Shown here: positions 20,547 to 30,856 of the stretch, piece after piece
Layout of the letters: the number at the start of each line of letters is the position of its first letter
Numbering within the stretch: position 1 is the first letter of the stretch
NCBI GenBank assembly: GCA_958450325.1
Contig: OY288241.1
Coordinates: 38,678,778-38,742,777 of the forward strand
Length of the DNA stretch: 64,000 nucleotides
Direction: 5' to 3'
Origin: Agrostemma githago
Lineage: Eukaryota > Streptophyta > Magnoliopsida > Caryophyllales > Caryophyllaceae
The notes under the pieces: generated by a model
Told to the model about the DNA's origin: nothing
The model's database searches: none
The model's input: the letters and a program-made list of their open reading frames with translations, nothing else
Position numbers and translations under genes: made by a program

Positions 20547-23043
20547 TGTGGATGCTGCCACCGCTGCGCGCACACCTATGCTCTTCATCGGCGGCCACAG
20601 ACCCGCTCCGGCGGCCGGCCGATCCCGCGTTCAGGGTGAAGTGTCGGACCACGATTTGGTTTACGATTTCTGGGTTGTATTAGATAGATGTATAGGTGCA
20701 TCCATATTTCCGTTGAATCGTTCGAGTTGTGGTTGTAAATGTTTAAATTAAAGACTGGATCATTTGGTCTGGCGAGCGTTTAGTGAACCGAATTTGCGAT
20801 GTGATGTTGGAATCGCCACCGAACAATTATGGGGTTTTCGAAAACCGTTCAAGTCAACTTTGATCCCTTAGTCAGACTTGTACCCTTAAGCACTCCATGT
20901 CTGAAATGACTCTCGTTTCAAGAATTAGGTCATCCGTTTATCCAGAAATTTGAGTAAAGGGTGAGAGTGTGTATTGAGAAGCCAACATTAGGAACATCGA
21001 CACCCAATCCCGCCCGCACATTGCGATCTCTACTAATCAATTGATGTCGGACGTTTCTCATTCTAAAGTGGTGAAAAGAAAAGAAATAACCAATTGTTTT
21101 AACCATTACGACAATGTGCCTTAGCTAAGTCGGTTGGTTTAAGAGCAAGTTAGTTATTGTCGAAGTTGATGTTTTACATTCTTTGCATGCGAGATATGCG
21201 ATAACCCGTGACAAATATTCCAGGTTAAGTTGCACAAAAGGAGAGTAGAGAATAATGTTTATTATACGTATTAGCGATTCTGGAAAACAGGTTTAACGCG
21301 ATAATACAGATATTAGTCGATTTGCGTGATATACCTTACCTGGTATTCTGCTTAAAGTGCGTTTGTAATTCATTAGTAGGGACAAGTGGCACCGTGCGTT
21401 CCAAGACTCAGGCGTGCGCCACTGCTCGCTCTAGTTCGTGGACGTTGGATGCGTAGCGCTCAGACTAATACTGAACTGACCACTGCTCATTTTGATTAAG
21501 TTGCTCAAACACAGAAAAGAACATGGAGACAGACGCATGCCCCCAGGTGCCTCTGAAGTCGGACGCACGAGGTTGTGTGTCTCAAGTCTAAGAGTTGGGG
21601 TTTAGACGCGGTTTCTAGGTTTGTTTGGGTGTTCGATTAACGCTTGTTACTTACAATTGAGGTGATTTAGCATGCGATTATTGTCCTAAAAGCAGTAAAT
21701 CATGCGAATAAGACGATAAACGTGCGATAATATAAGTAAATCATGTTAAGAGAAGTTGCACCCTTGGATTGTACACGAAAACGAAATACGATATGTAGTT
21801 GATAAATAACGAATCTAATAACGATTACTCATATTTAATTTAGGTGTTTAGTAATTAGGGTTTAAATTGTGGACGTTACTTAGATTGAACAATTTGGTCT
21901 AGGGGGTCAGTCAGACATGACTGCGACGGGGACCGAGCATGAGCAAGGTTTGTACTCCATACCTGGAATGAGAACTGTAGGTGTACGTGTCAATTTGGGC
22001 GGATTAGGAATCCTCATTGATCTACAATATCATAATGCATTGAATTAATCGGATTATGAACCCTTTAAATTCGACCTTTATTTAATGGAAAAAAGTGTAA
22101 AATACTAGATCGAGGAACAACCTAATGATGATTACGACTTGTGTGGATGAACTCGATGAACGCTATGAACGTGTCGAATTAATTAGGTTAGGAACTGTTA
22201 TTAATTCGAACCTTTGTCTCGGCTTGGTCGACTACGGTGAGGTTTGAGTTAAAAACTCGGGGTTTGTTGGATTGAAAATCCGAATGTCCTAAAGATTAAA
22301 CTAAAAAGAATTATGAATTCTTTAGAGTTCGATAGGATCAAGGTTAATTCTTAGATCCTCGTTAATCTCGTCGAATTATGAATTCTTGATAAATCGAAGG
22401 ATTTGAATTGTGGAGGTTCTTCTTTGCTCTTGTCGAATTAGGAATTCTTGAGAGCTCCGGAGAATCGTTGTTGTGATGAATGGTCGAGGGAAAGAGTGTA
22501 TTTATAGGCTTTTCGAGGTCAGATTCGACCACTTGATCGCGTGTGGTCTAGCACCCTGGATTCGAGGAGTGGGACGCCTTGCGAGATCGTTCTTGGGAGT
22601 AGGGCATCTTGCGACTGATCTTTCGAGGTCCGTTTTTGGAAAATTTTCCTAAACGTGAAGATACGAGATCTTAAGATATTTTCGAGGGTTTGCTTGTGCG
22701 CCAAGGCTAACTTATTCTGTGTTTTTGGGTTGTTTTGGGGTTTTGGATCGGTTTCAATGTTTGACTCGGTTTAACCCGTTGACTCGAGTTTGAGTTTGCA
22801 TTCCGGGACCGATTCGGGACTCCGAAATCGGAATCGACTCTAATTAGTACAGTGTTGACGCAACCGTAATGAGTCGACTAAGACCGTCTAGATGTTGAAC
22901 TATTTTTTCCGAGCAGTAATTTGATCTGATCTATACAAAAATTATCTGAAACATCGTAAAATTGTATCGTGTTGCAGTCCGATCATCATCGGGTGTTTGT
23001 CGAACGCTTGAGTAGCCACCACGTACAAATCCGGGTGTCTACA
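20547..23043 (-). repeat. Solo LTR of Ogre/Tat-type element, minus orientation (2497 bp)
   Basis: On the minus strand it begins TGTAGACACCCGG (at 23043) and ends GGCAGCATCCACA (at 20547). GTTTA flanks both sides (20542-20546 and 23044-23048), a perfect 5-bp target duplication. No internal region is present, so this is a solo LTR left by recombination between two LTRs. TATAAATA on the minus strand near 22498-22505 marks the promoter. It is related to the solo LTR at 43508-45679, which is in the opposite orientation: both have GAAGTGTCGGACC or its complement near the 3' end. Confidence 0.8.
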
Positions 23044-23048
23044 GTTTA

Positions 23049-23318
23049 TTGTTGTTTACAGTTTTTGTTTGATACAAAAATTCGGGAGATGATCTCTTAT
23101 TAATTTATTGAGAGTCATAGTAAATATTGTAATTGTATATATGTGTATTGTATTTATGCTCTATCTCTTCACTTCGTATTCTTGTAATTACTGTAATCTC
23201 TTCACTTTACGTATCATTAGTTTCTAGCTTATTTATTAATCATATCTTATAGCTAGACTTGGCTATATATACCAAGCGTTGTACTTGTGAATGATCATCA
23301 AAATATACATTATTTCCA
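23049..23318 (+). repeat. 5' LTR (3' portion) of a Ty1-copia element
   Basis: The sequence ends TATTTCCA just before a primer-binding site typical of copia elements. If TGTTTA at 20541-20546 is its start, the solo LTR entered six bases into this LTR, which would then be only about 276 bp long. That start is a guess; the end is well supported by the PBS. Confidence 0.5.
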
Positions 23319-23320
23319 CT

Positions 23321-23330
23321 TGGTATCAGA
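23321..23330 (+). other. Copia primer-binding site (initiator tRNA-Met)
   Basis: TGGTATCAGA is the start of the standard copia PBS, complementary to the 3' end of initiator methionine tRNA. It lies two bases after the LTR end. Confidence 0.75.
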
Positions 23331-24133
23331 AGGTTCATAAAACAAAACTCGTGTTCCCACCCGAGACTGCCCACGGCAGCCCTACCTCGCCCATTCATTC
23401 TTTCGTCCGACTAACCCATGGCCAAGTCCGACGACGTAGCAACGTTGACCCCACCCCGATCAAAATCCTTTATGCACTCCGTCAATACCGTCACCAATAT
23501 CTAACACAAAGTCCGAGTGCTAAATGGCATCAAAGTCTCGGATTACTCATGGGTGAATTTATTTACCCTCCATGCTTGTGGATACTAGGCTCTCCATCAC
23601 ATTGATGGAACCCTGCCACCCGACACAAAGGACCCCGAGTACGAGTCTTGGTATGAAATTGATGCCCGCGTTCTCCAATGAATTTACGGTACATTATCAG
23701 ACGAGTCGTTGCCTCGAGTTTTAGAAACCGATTTCACCGCCCAACAAGTGTAACACTCCGGCCCAATCCTAGGACCAGAAATTTTAGCCACGGTAGCTCA
23801 CCAGGCTCTGTATTGGTCCCACGGACCAACACGAATCCTTTACATGGATGACCAGAAAGAAAGTGCACTTTATTGATATGAGTAGTCCTTTTAATTTCTT
23901 CAAGTACTAGTCATTCAAGCTCATAAATAGGACATCTTCAATCAATGTGGGGTGTTTCAGCAAGCGCACGATCGTGTTAAAAATATTTTTCCTAATAATA
24001 AAAGCGCCCGAGCCGCGAGTCTCAAAAGCGAATTTATTAACTCAAACTTGAGGCTATGGCCTCGTTTGATGCTTATTATCAACGTCTCCATGAAATATTC
24101 AGTGAATTAAAAGATGTAGGCGCCCCAGCCACC
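23331..24133 (+). pseudogene. gag: Copia gag fragment (interrupted and truncated)
   Basis: Gag of Ty1-copia elements packages the RNA. The recognisable part reads HHIDGTLPPD, YESWYEIDARVLQ, a TGA stop where tryptophan is usual, then IYGTLSDESLPRVLE, and after the small insertion HDRVKNIFPNNKSARAASL and YYQRLHEIFSELKDVG. These match the order of the copia Gag (UBN2-type) domain. It is broken by at least two stops, an insertion at 23749-23959, and finally at 24133 by the 3' LTR of the large minus-strand element E. The remainder of this copia element should lie beyond E, outside the window. Confidence 0.75.
23749..23959. mobile_element. Small TG...CA insertion (TRIM or solo LTR-like, 211 bp) in copia gag
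   Basis: The insertion begins TGTAACACTCC and ends GGGGTGTTTCA, with an inverted TGTAACAC/GTGTTTCA terminus. ACAAG (23744-23748) and GCAAG (23960-23964) flank it, a 5-bp duplication with one mismatch. Removing it rejoins the copia Gag reading. A TRIM element or short solo LTR is the best fit. Confidence 0.5.
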
Positions 24134-24488
24134 TGTGGACATGACATAGGTCCACCCCGACGCGGCCACGCGCGGGTTTGGGGCGACGAATGAATCTCAT
24201 GTGAGATGGATCTCGAGTTGAAATTTAAATCGAAGTTGGAGTCGCCACCGAACTTTGTGGGAGTTCGGGCCCATTCAAACCCACTCTATATCTTGGTGGG
24301 CCGTGCACAGAGTATGGCCCATTTGGATTTAAGAGTTTATGGGGTTCGTCCCTTTGCATTGTGATACTGATACTGACATTATCGGTTACCGTGTATTGAA
24401 TGACTCTCGTGAGCCAATGGTTTCGGACATCCGGAAACCATGGTTCTGAGTAAGGGGTGAGGGTACGTGTTGGTGCGTGAATGAGGCC

Positions 24489-24593
24489 ACTCGGCCGAGT
24501 CATGGGGAGACTCGGTCGAGTGCCCTCTTTAGAAACCTTCTGCCGGTTTTTTGGGGCGCCACTCGATCGAGTGGGCTAGGAACTCGATCGAGT
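24489..24593 (-). promoter_or_regulatory. Downstream dyad pairs in the LTR of element E
   Basis: ACTCGGCCGAGT (24489) with ACTCGGTCGAGT (24510), and ACTCGATCGAGT at 24561 and 24582, form two pairs, each with 21 bases between starts. They lie downstream of the TATA box in the sense of the LTR, in R/U5. Confidence 0.5.
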
Positions 24594-25502
24594 ACCTCCT
24601 GTACGAGCTATCGCTCGTTTTGCAATTTCGCATTGATTTCGAAATTGCTTTTATTTTTTGAAAATCGATAATTTTGCTAGGTCGTGTAAAAATATGATAC
24701 GATTTATACTTGACTTAATTTTCAATACTCGTCATATTCGATACTTGATTACAGAATCAATATCCAATATTTAGAGCGAATTTTTAGAAAAAAAATGTTT
24801 ATAAGACGTTTTAAAACTGAGCTATTTCTTTTAGACACGATATTTAACTATGGAGTCGATATGGCATTTTAAGATTAGAAAACGTTTTTATTTGTTTGAT
24901 TAGAGCGAAAAATTGATTCCCTCCGCGGCTCGACATCGTAACTAATCCTTGCGGATTGTGTGATGTTCGATTAGCATCAATATGTTTCGTTCTAACTTTG
25001 GAAAAAAGATCAAGTACACCTAACGATAAATTTCCGCAATCACTCTGGGCCCTTGAGTGTTTAGGGCGACGCTCCTCGAAAGGGTGCCACCTCTGTAACG
25101 ACTCGTAAAGGGATTAGGAAGATCTTAGAACGTGATTTATCTTTAGGTATACTCGATGTGAATTTGTTTAGATAAATCGATTGTATGTGCGTTAATTAGA
25201 AATAAAAGAGAAAAAAAACAAAGAGAAGAAGAAGATGATGATGATGAGAGAGAGTGACGTGACGAGAGGGAGAAAGAGAGAAGAGAGAAAAGTCGGGATT
25301 GAATTTGCACCCTCAACCTACATGCTTTGAATTCTCAGAATGAGGCTCGTCTAATTGTGGCTAGGCACGGGAGCTTCGAGGTTATGTAGGATAGTTATGG
25401 TGGTTTAGATGTAGAGGGTTTAAGGTGTGTAGAATTGTCGTTGTAAAAATTGTGTGTGTCGTGTGTGTAAAGTCTGTCTTTAATTATGTTGAGGGGGTGG
25501 GG

Positions 25503-25740
25503 TATTTATAGGAAAATACCCCGGCTTCGGATAGAGAATACTCGGTCTTAGGATAAGAGAAATATCGGTTTTGGATAAGGAAAGCTTGTTTTGGATGGAA
25601 GGAAATACCCGGTTTGGATAGGAAGCAATTCCGGTTTTGGATGAAAAAGGGAGTCACTCGATCGAGTGCCCGGTCTGACACCGGTTCCCGCGGCTTTTAT
25701 GAGCCTACTCGACCGAGTAGGCTGGTCCACTCGATCGAGT
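25503..25740 (-). promoter_or_regulatory. LTR promoter of element E: dyads and TATA box
   Basis: On the minus strand TATAAATA lies at 25503-25510. Upstream of it ACTCGATCGAGT occurs at 25656 and 25729 and ACTCGACCGAGT at 25707; the last two starts are 22 bases apart. The palindrome is the same as in the unrelated element A. Confidence 0.55.
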
Positions 25741-26159
25741 GGGTCTGGTCGAGTGGAGGTCTCTTTTAGAGATAAAATTTTATCTCTACGAGGTTGCTTA
25801 ATCTCTTTGTAGTTGATTTTTTGTGTAGTCTTTGACTTCGAGTAAGATTTTCGAAGTGGCGTGGCTGATATTTATGCCTTGGAAATGCCTTTGACCGGGG
25901 TTTGACCCGGTCGCTAAAAGACGGTTTTGCTCTTGGTGTCGGTTTTGACCCAAATTAGTCTTATTTGATTGGAAATGACCCACTGGGCCTGGATTTGAGG
26001 TTAGTTTTGTGAGATTTGTACTCCACAAAAAGCCCAAGCCAAATACTAACGATTTTGAGCCCATATTCGAGTATGTCAAAGCACATTTGCGTCCGATTAT
26101 CATCGGGTGTTTGTCGGAAACTGCTATAGACACCTGGCAGCCAAATGTGGGTGTCTACA

Positions 26160-26204
26160 GAGCCCCCACTCTGACTGAGGCTTGGACAAGGCCAAAGTCA
26201 GAGT
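26160..26204 (-). other. Polypurine tract and adjoining stem-loop of element E
   Basis: On the minus strand a purine tract GTGGGGGCTC abuts the LTR. Directly upstream ACTCTGACT and AGTCAGAGT (plus coordinates 26168-26176 and 26196-26204) form a perfect 9-bp stem, and inside it CTTG (26181-26184) and CAAG (26187-26190) pair again. This places a hairpin at the priming site in a Tat-type element too. Confidence 0.55.
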
Positions 26205-26741
26205 AGCTACCAGGCCAATTAAGGATTAAGACGTGGTAGACTTCCGATCGGGTCGTTTATAGTCCATTAGACTCGCGTGAAAGGGCTCGCCAGCCATAAA
26301 ATAGAAATCATACCTGAGTTGGTGTTGATAGCTCCGTGGGGAGTCGGACTTGCCTTCGAAGTCCTGGCTGTACCTATATGTAGGTACATCCCGTGCTGTT
26401 TTTAGGAGAAATACAGCCTTGGGCTTTCCACTTGGGAGTTTAGTGAGTTGCGCGGGCCTGCTTCTGAAGCCTTGAGTCGTACCTGTGTACAGTTACATAA
26501 AGTTTTGCATGCAACATTTAGGTAAATATGACTCACGATGGGGAATAAAAAATTTGGATTTTTTTGATTTTTTGAATTTTTTGAATTTTTGAAAATCTGG
26601 AAATTTGGACTTTGAAAAGGAATAGGAATGCTCGGGATGGCTTTATTCTTGTATTGATGAGGAAACTGAGATTGGGCCTGTATGCCTAGATCCATTCGGA
26701 TTAAGGAATCCTAAAGGTAGGAGGATTATAGGGCTTGGTGT

Positions 26742-26749
26742 TATAAATA
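26742..26749 (+). promoter_or_regulatory. TATA box of the antisense gene of element E
   Basis: TATAAATA lies 90 bases before the ATG at 26839 on the plus strand, opposite to the retrotransposon genes. The leader between is C/T-rich and reads like a normal plant 5' leader (CACAACTCTCTTCTTCTTAA). Confidence 0.6.
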
Positions 26750-26838
26750 CCCATCTCCTGTTTTAGTTTTTTCACAACTCCCACAACTCTCTTCTTCTTA
26801 ACAAAAGAGAACTCTTATCTTCTTCAAGAAATCAAGCC

Positions 26839-27259
26839 ATGGGAATTGAACGTTTAACCGTGATGTTGCAAGATTGGTCTCGTTGCTTTAGGGACGCAGA
26901 TAAAGTAGCTCTGAATCAGGCGGGTATTACCCAGTTGTTCACGATCCGTCAGATGCAGGTGGATCATTACTTTCTTGATGCTTGGCTGTCCTATTGGGAC
27001 GATATATATCATGTTTTTGCCCTTCCCCGAGGAGAGATTTGTCCTATACCCGAGGAAATTGCTGTTGTAGGAGGATGGAACCCTTTACTTCGTCCTGCGG
27101 TGCCGTTTTCAGTTCACGATCCCAGGAGGAAGCTACAGGAGTTTTTGGGACTTTCCCATATGGAGGTATCCCGCAAGACAGAAGGGGATAATATTTATTT
27201 TCTTGACTTGGCCGAAAAAATTTATGAACCTGCACGATGTCCGAGTCAGGACGGTCCAT
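26839..27259 (+). pseudogene. Antisense gene of element E, 5' exon part: plant mobile domain-like (PMD/DUF7745-type) protein
   Basis: The frame starts MGIERLTVMLQDWSRCF and continues through YWDDIYHVFALPRGEICPIP and EEIAVVGGW. The pattern 'W(D)...F.FP.GE..PT.EE.A.L.G' is the signature of the plant mobile domain and its retrotransposon-borne relatives (PMD, DUF7745-like). Host relatives of this family (MAIN/MAIL1) act in the nucleus in gene silencing and genome stability; the role of retroelement copies is not established. Element D has inserted after about 140 codons. The gene continues at 41258. It runs on the strand opposite to gag-pol, in the 3' part of E, with its own TATA box. Confidence 0.65.
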
Positions 27260-29120
27260 TTTTGTGTGCTAAATTTAGACCATTTTTTCCCTCATTTAGA
27301 CCCATTTTCCCCTCGTTTTGCGAGTTTAGAGTGCGAATATCGCCATATTTTGAGTACTTCTCGCATTAGCGTCCCTCTTGTGCACTTTACGTGTTTTTGG
27401 TAGTTTTTCTATCAATTTTGATAGGATTTGGCAACGAAATCACGATCGAGCTTCTACTAGCACAAGAGAAGGGAACACCGTCCAAAAGAGCAAAGCACAC
27501 AACTTAAAGTTTAAAGTCATCCAATCAATCGACGAAGAATGAAACAAGAAAAGAGACCAGAAGAATGACCGGGTGAAATTTTACCCGATAAAATACCACC
27601 AGGCGAAATTTCACCCGACGGTAAAGTGCCTCCCCGAAGAAATTTTCCGAGCTTCCTCACCGAGCGAAGTTGACTGGGCGAAATTTCGCCCACCGGGTGA
27701 AATTTCGCCCGATGGTGAATAGTGCCAGAAATCGCAAATAGTGAAGAAAATCTCACCGGGCGAAAATTTCACCCAGTGGGATTAGTCCATCAAGCCGCAG
27801 GGCGAAACTTCGCCCTATCAAGATGCAAAGGATGATTGTCTGTCTCACTAATGAAGCAAAAGTTGGATTTGGGCTTTAGGTTAAGAGACCCATTAAGGAT
27901 TACTATATATATGTTACCCTAATTTATAGTCATAAGCAAGTAGTAATAGGCCTTCATTAGTTTAGTTCCTCCATCATATTACACCTTCATTAGTAGTAGA
28001 GTAATTTAGCAGTATTCTTAGTAATTCTATATAATTCTAGTAGTTTACATAGTAATTAGTAGTTGATCTACTTAGTTTCCATCATCAATTCTCTAGATTT
28101 CAAGTTTATAGAAAATTATTTCATGTTTTATTTGAAGATTTGTGGGTTTATTGAAGAATTAGTGACAAGTTCTTCATCTTCTCCATCAAAGACTCAATCT
28201 TTATTTATGCAATCTTCATATTTCTTCTAGATCTTCATAGTTGGTACATTTCTTTCCACTCTCTAATCTCTAGTTTAGATTTATTTTAGTTTTCTCATCA
28301 TTGTCTTGTTTAGATCATCTTAGTGTTGTTAGTTTCTCTAGATTTTATTTATGTTGTTCTAGATTATTCTCTAGCTTAATTTGATAGTTTCATAGTTTAG
28401 TGGGTAATTATTAGATCGTCGTTTCCATATTATCTTGTAGTTATTTTCCTTAGATCTATTTAATATGCATGCTTTAGTTAGTTTCTCCTTAGTTAATGTT
28501 TTGTTGCTTTCCATTATGATTAGTGAGTAGATTTCTTGTTGGGGGGTTTAGGGATGAGGACTTGGATTATTTGAATTTAGAGGTGTTGGTGGGTTGCTTG
28601 CTTGTTGGTTTATCTTGTTTGTGGTTGTTGTGTCATTGTTGTTTTAGTCCGGCCAACTAGACTGACCTTGACTCATTTCTATCAATATGGGGAAACTCGG
28701 GTAGAAATTACCACAACTAGAGACTTACCCTTCTTCGCCGCGAAAGCGGGTTTTTAGGTGGGTTGGGTGAAGAGACCGAAAGGTGGCTTTCTCCCTTTAT
28801 CAATGTTGCGACAAAAACTCGATCCCGACCTTCTTAGACCCCATGTTCCGAATCTCGACTTCCCCTAACGCCTTTCCCTAGATTGATCGCCCCTAGCTAT
28901 TCTCGTAGTCATTTCTCTAGTATAGACTCGACCCTTAGAAACCCCCCTCTAGACATCAAACGCATCACTTTTAACTCGTCAAAACACTCTGTTCCGTTCC
29001 CTGTGGACCGACCTCGACTTACCACGATTACTCTAATAGTTTTTGTGTTATTCCGAGTCTATGAATATTGTTTGACCCCCCGTCCTTCGCTAAACGACCG
29101 ATCCGATGGGGTGCACATCA
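27260..29120 (+). repeat. 5' LTR of element D (1861 bp)
   Basis: The start TTTTGTGTGCTAAATTTAG corresponds to TGTTGTGTGCTAAATTTAG of the 3' LTR, with the second base mutated. It ends GGGTGCACATCA three bases before the primer-binding site. TATATATAT at 27904-27912 is the likely TATA box. Long A/T-rich R/U5 sequence follows. Confidence 0.85.
27571..27815 (+). promoter_or_regulatory. Dyad array in the 5' LTR of element D
   Basis: 16-bp dyads of the type GGGTGAAATTTCACCC or GGGCGAAATTTCGCCC occur at 27571, 27601, 27676, 27695 and 27800, some with one or two mismatches, plus a 17-base variant at 27758. The first pair is 30 bases apart and the second 19. They lie 90-330 bases upstream of the TATA box. 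The 3' LTR carries the same array with several C-to-T type changes. Confidence 0.6.
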
Positions 29121-29123
29121 AAA

Positions 29124-29141
29124 TGGCGCCGTTGTCGGGGA
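29124..29141 (+). other. Primer-binding site of element D (tRNA-Asp type)
   Basis: TGGCGCCGTTGTCGGGGA lies three bases after the LTR. It differs at one base from TGGCGCCGTTGCCGGGGA, the site found in the pol-less element at 50116. The latter is complementary to the 3' end expected for plant tRNA-Asp. Confidence 0.75.
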
Positions 29142-29239
29142 GCGGCAAGTAATTGTTGTTTTTTTAGTTGTTGTGTTTGATTCTTTTCTCTTCTCCCATT
29201 TCCCTAGTACCGTAAGGTGCTAGGAGTCTCACCTTTTCA

Positions 29240-30856
29240 TTGAGTTTTATGCCCAGGAACACGTCATCGCCCTTGTTGTTCGATCCGAAGCCGGAAAGGA
29301 CTTTTAGAGCATCGCTTTTTCGGGGAAATAACTCAACCACCATCATTCCACATCCTTCATTATCACCTCCTAACCTTAATCCCATCCTATCACATACACC
29401 TTCTACACCTTCTACATCACATAATCCCACTCCAAATAATCCTTCCATACCTTCTACTTCACAAAATTCACCACCATCACCAAAAACTCCACCACTAAAT
29501 CAAAATCCATCCCCTCCAAATCATCCAAATTCAAATCCACCATCACCACCAATCCAACAAATGGCAACTTTAGGATCTCATTCCCAACTCATACATGAAG
29601 AAACACCTTCTCCCGTCGATTTCGGAGAGATTCCCGAGAATTATGAATTGAAAGCCTCTTTGACAAATGCGGTTCAACAAGATACTTTTCATGGCTTTTC
29701 CCAAGAAGATGCTCAAGAGCACATTGCTTCATTTAAAGAAAAATTAGTAGGAGCCCGTCTCAGTGGATTAACTTCATGCCAATTGCATTGTTTATTATTT
29801 CCAAAGACCTTGAGAGATGGTGCTCGTAGATGGCTTCAAGGCCATCCCGCTAATACATTCACAACATGGGCTCAATTATCCAATGCCTTCTTGGAGAAAT
29901 ATTTTCCACCGTCAAAGACTAACCAATATCGCATGGAGATACAAACCTTTAAGCAAGATGAATTTGAAAACCTAAGTGAGGCTTGGGAAAGATTTAGAGA
30001 TCTATTGCGCAAATGTCCACACCATGGAATACCCGATTGGCTAACTACCCAAACATTTTATAACACCCTTTCATCAAGAACCAAGGAAAACCTCAATTCG
30101 GCCGCCGGAGGAGACTTCTCTTCTCTCACCGATGAGGCATCTAAAAATCTTATTGAGAAGATGGCAAAGAGTGATTCTAGAATGGGTCAATTGAGGGATT
30201 CTAGAAAGAAAGTCGAAGTAAACTCAACTCAGAGTTCTAATGAATTGAAACTTTAAGCGGAAGTTGAAGAACTGAAAAAGAAAATGGATGTCATGAGTTC
30301 AAAGCCCACTCCTATAGGTATGTACCAAATTCAAGGGAGTGTTCCACCAAGGCAACCATCTCCTCCAAAACAATTAACATGGGAAGTTCAATGCGATCAT
30401 TGTGGCAATTATGGCCATGATTCTAACTCTTGCATTCCTAATGAAGAAGTTTATGTTGAAGAGCCAAATGAAGTCCAAGCTATACAAGTGTATGGGCGAA
30501 GACCTCAATTTGATCCCTTTTCTAATACTTACAATGCCGGCACAAGATTTCATCCTAATTTCTCTTATGGAAATCAAAATGTTCAAAATCCGATGCCGCG
30601 TGCCCAAGGGAGTCAATCGAGGCAATTTAATCAAAGTCAACAAAGGCTCTTTAACCAAGGTCCTCCAAAGATGCCCCCATATATGCCTCCTCATCAAAGA
30701 AGCAACTTCAATCAACAAGGTAGCAACTTCCATGTTCCTAACAATTACAACAATTACCAAAATTCACATGGTAATCATTTCAATCATGGATACATACAAA
30801 CAAGGGTTCCAAGGCAATTTTCAAGGAATTCAAGGTTACAATCAACAACCATTTAA
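29240..30856 (+). pseudogene. gag: Gag of element D
   Basis: The capsid precursor begins with a Pro/Asn-rich region, followed by the retrotransposon-gag domain: GARRWLQGHPANTFTTW, FLEKYFPPSKT and LSEAWERFRDLLRKCPHHGI, all characteristic of Athila-type Gag. A TAA at 30254-30256 interrupts the frame, which continues in register from 30257. The second part contains a single zinc knuckle CDHCGNYGHDSNSC near 30395-30436 and a long Asn/Gln/Pro-rich tail. Around 30800 a frame change leads into pol, whose open frame overlaps this tail. The zinc knuckle would bind element RNA. Confidence 0.8.

Larger units (their letters stand above)
24134..26159 (-). repeat. 3' LTR of element E (2026 bp, minus orientation)
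   Basis: On the minus strand it begins TGTAGACACCCACATTTGG at 26159, just after the purine tract GTGGGGGCTC, and ends CTATGTCATGTCCACA at 24134, where copia gag begins. TATAAATA on the minus strand is at 25503-25510. Dyads ACTCGATCGAGT occur upstream of it at 25656-25740 and again towards the LTR end at 24489-24593. It is clearly homologous to the plus-strand LTR of element F (60977-63214). Confidence 0.8.
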
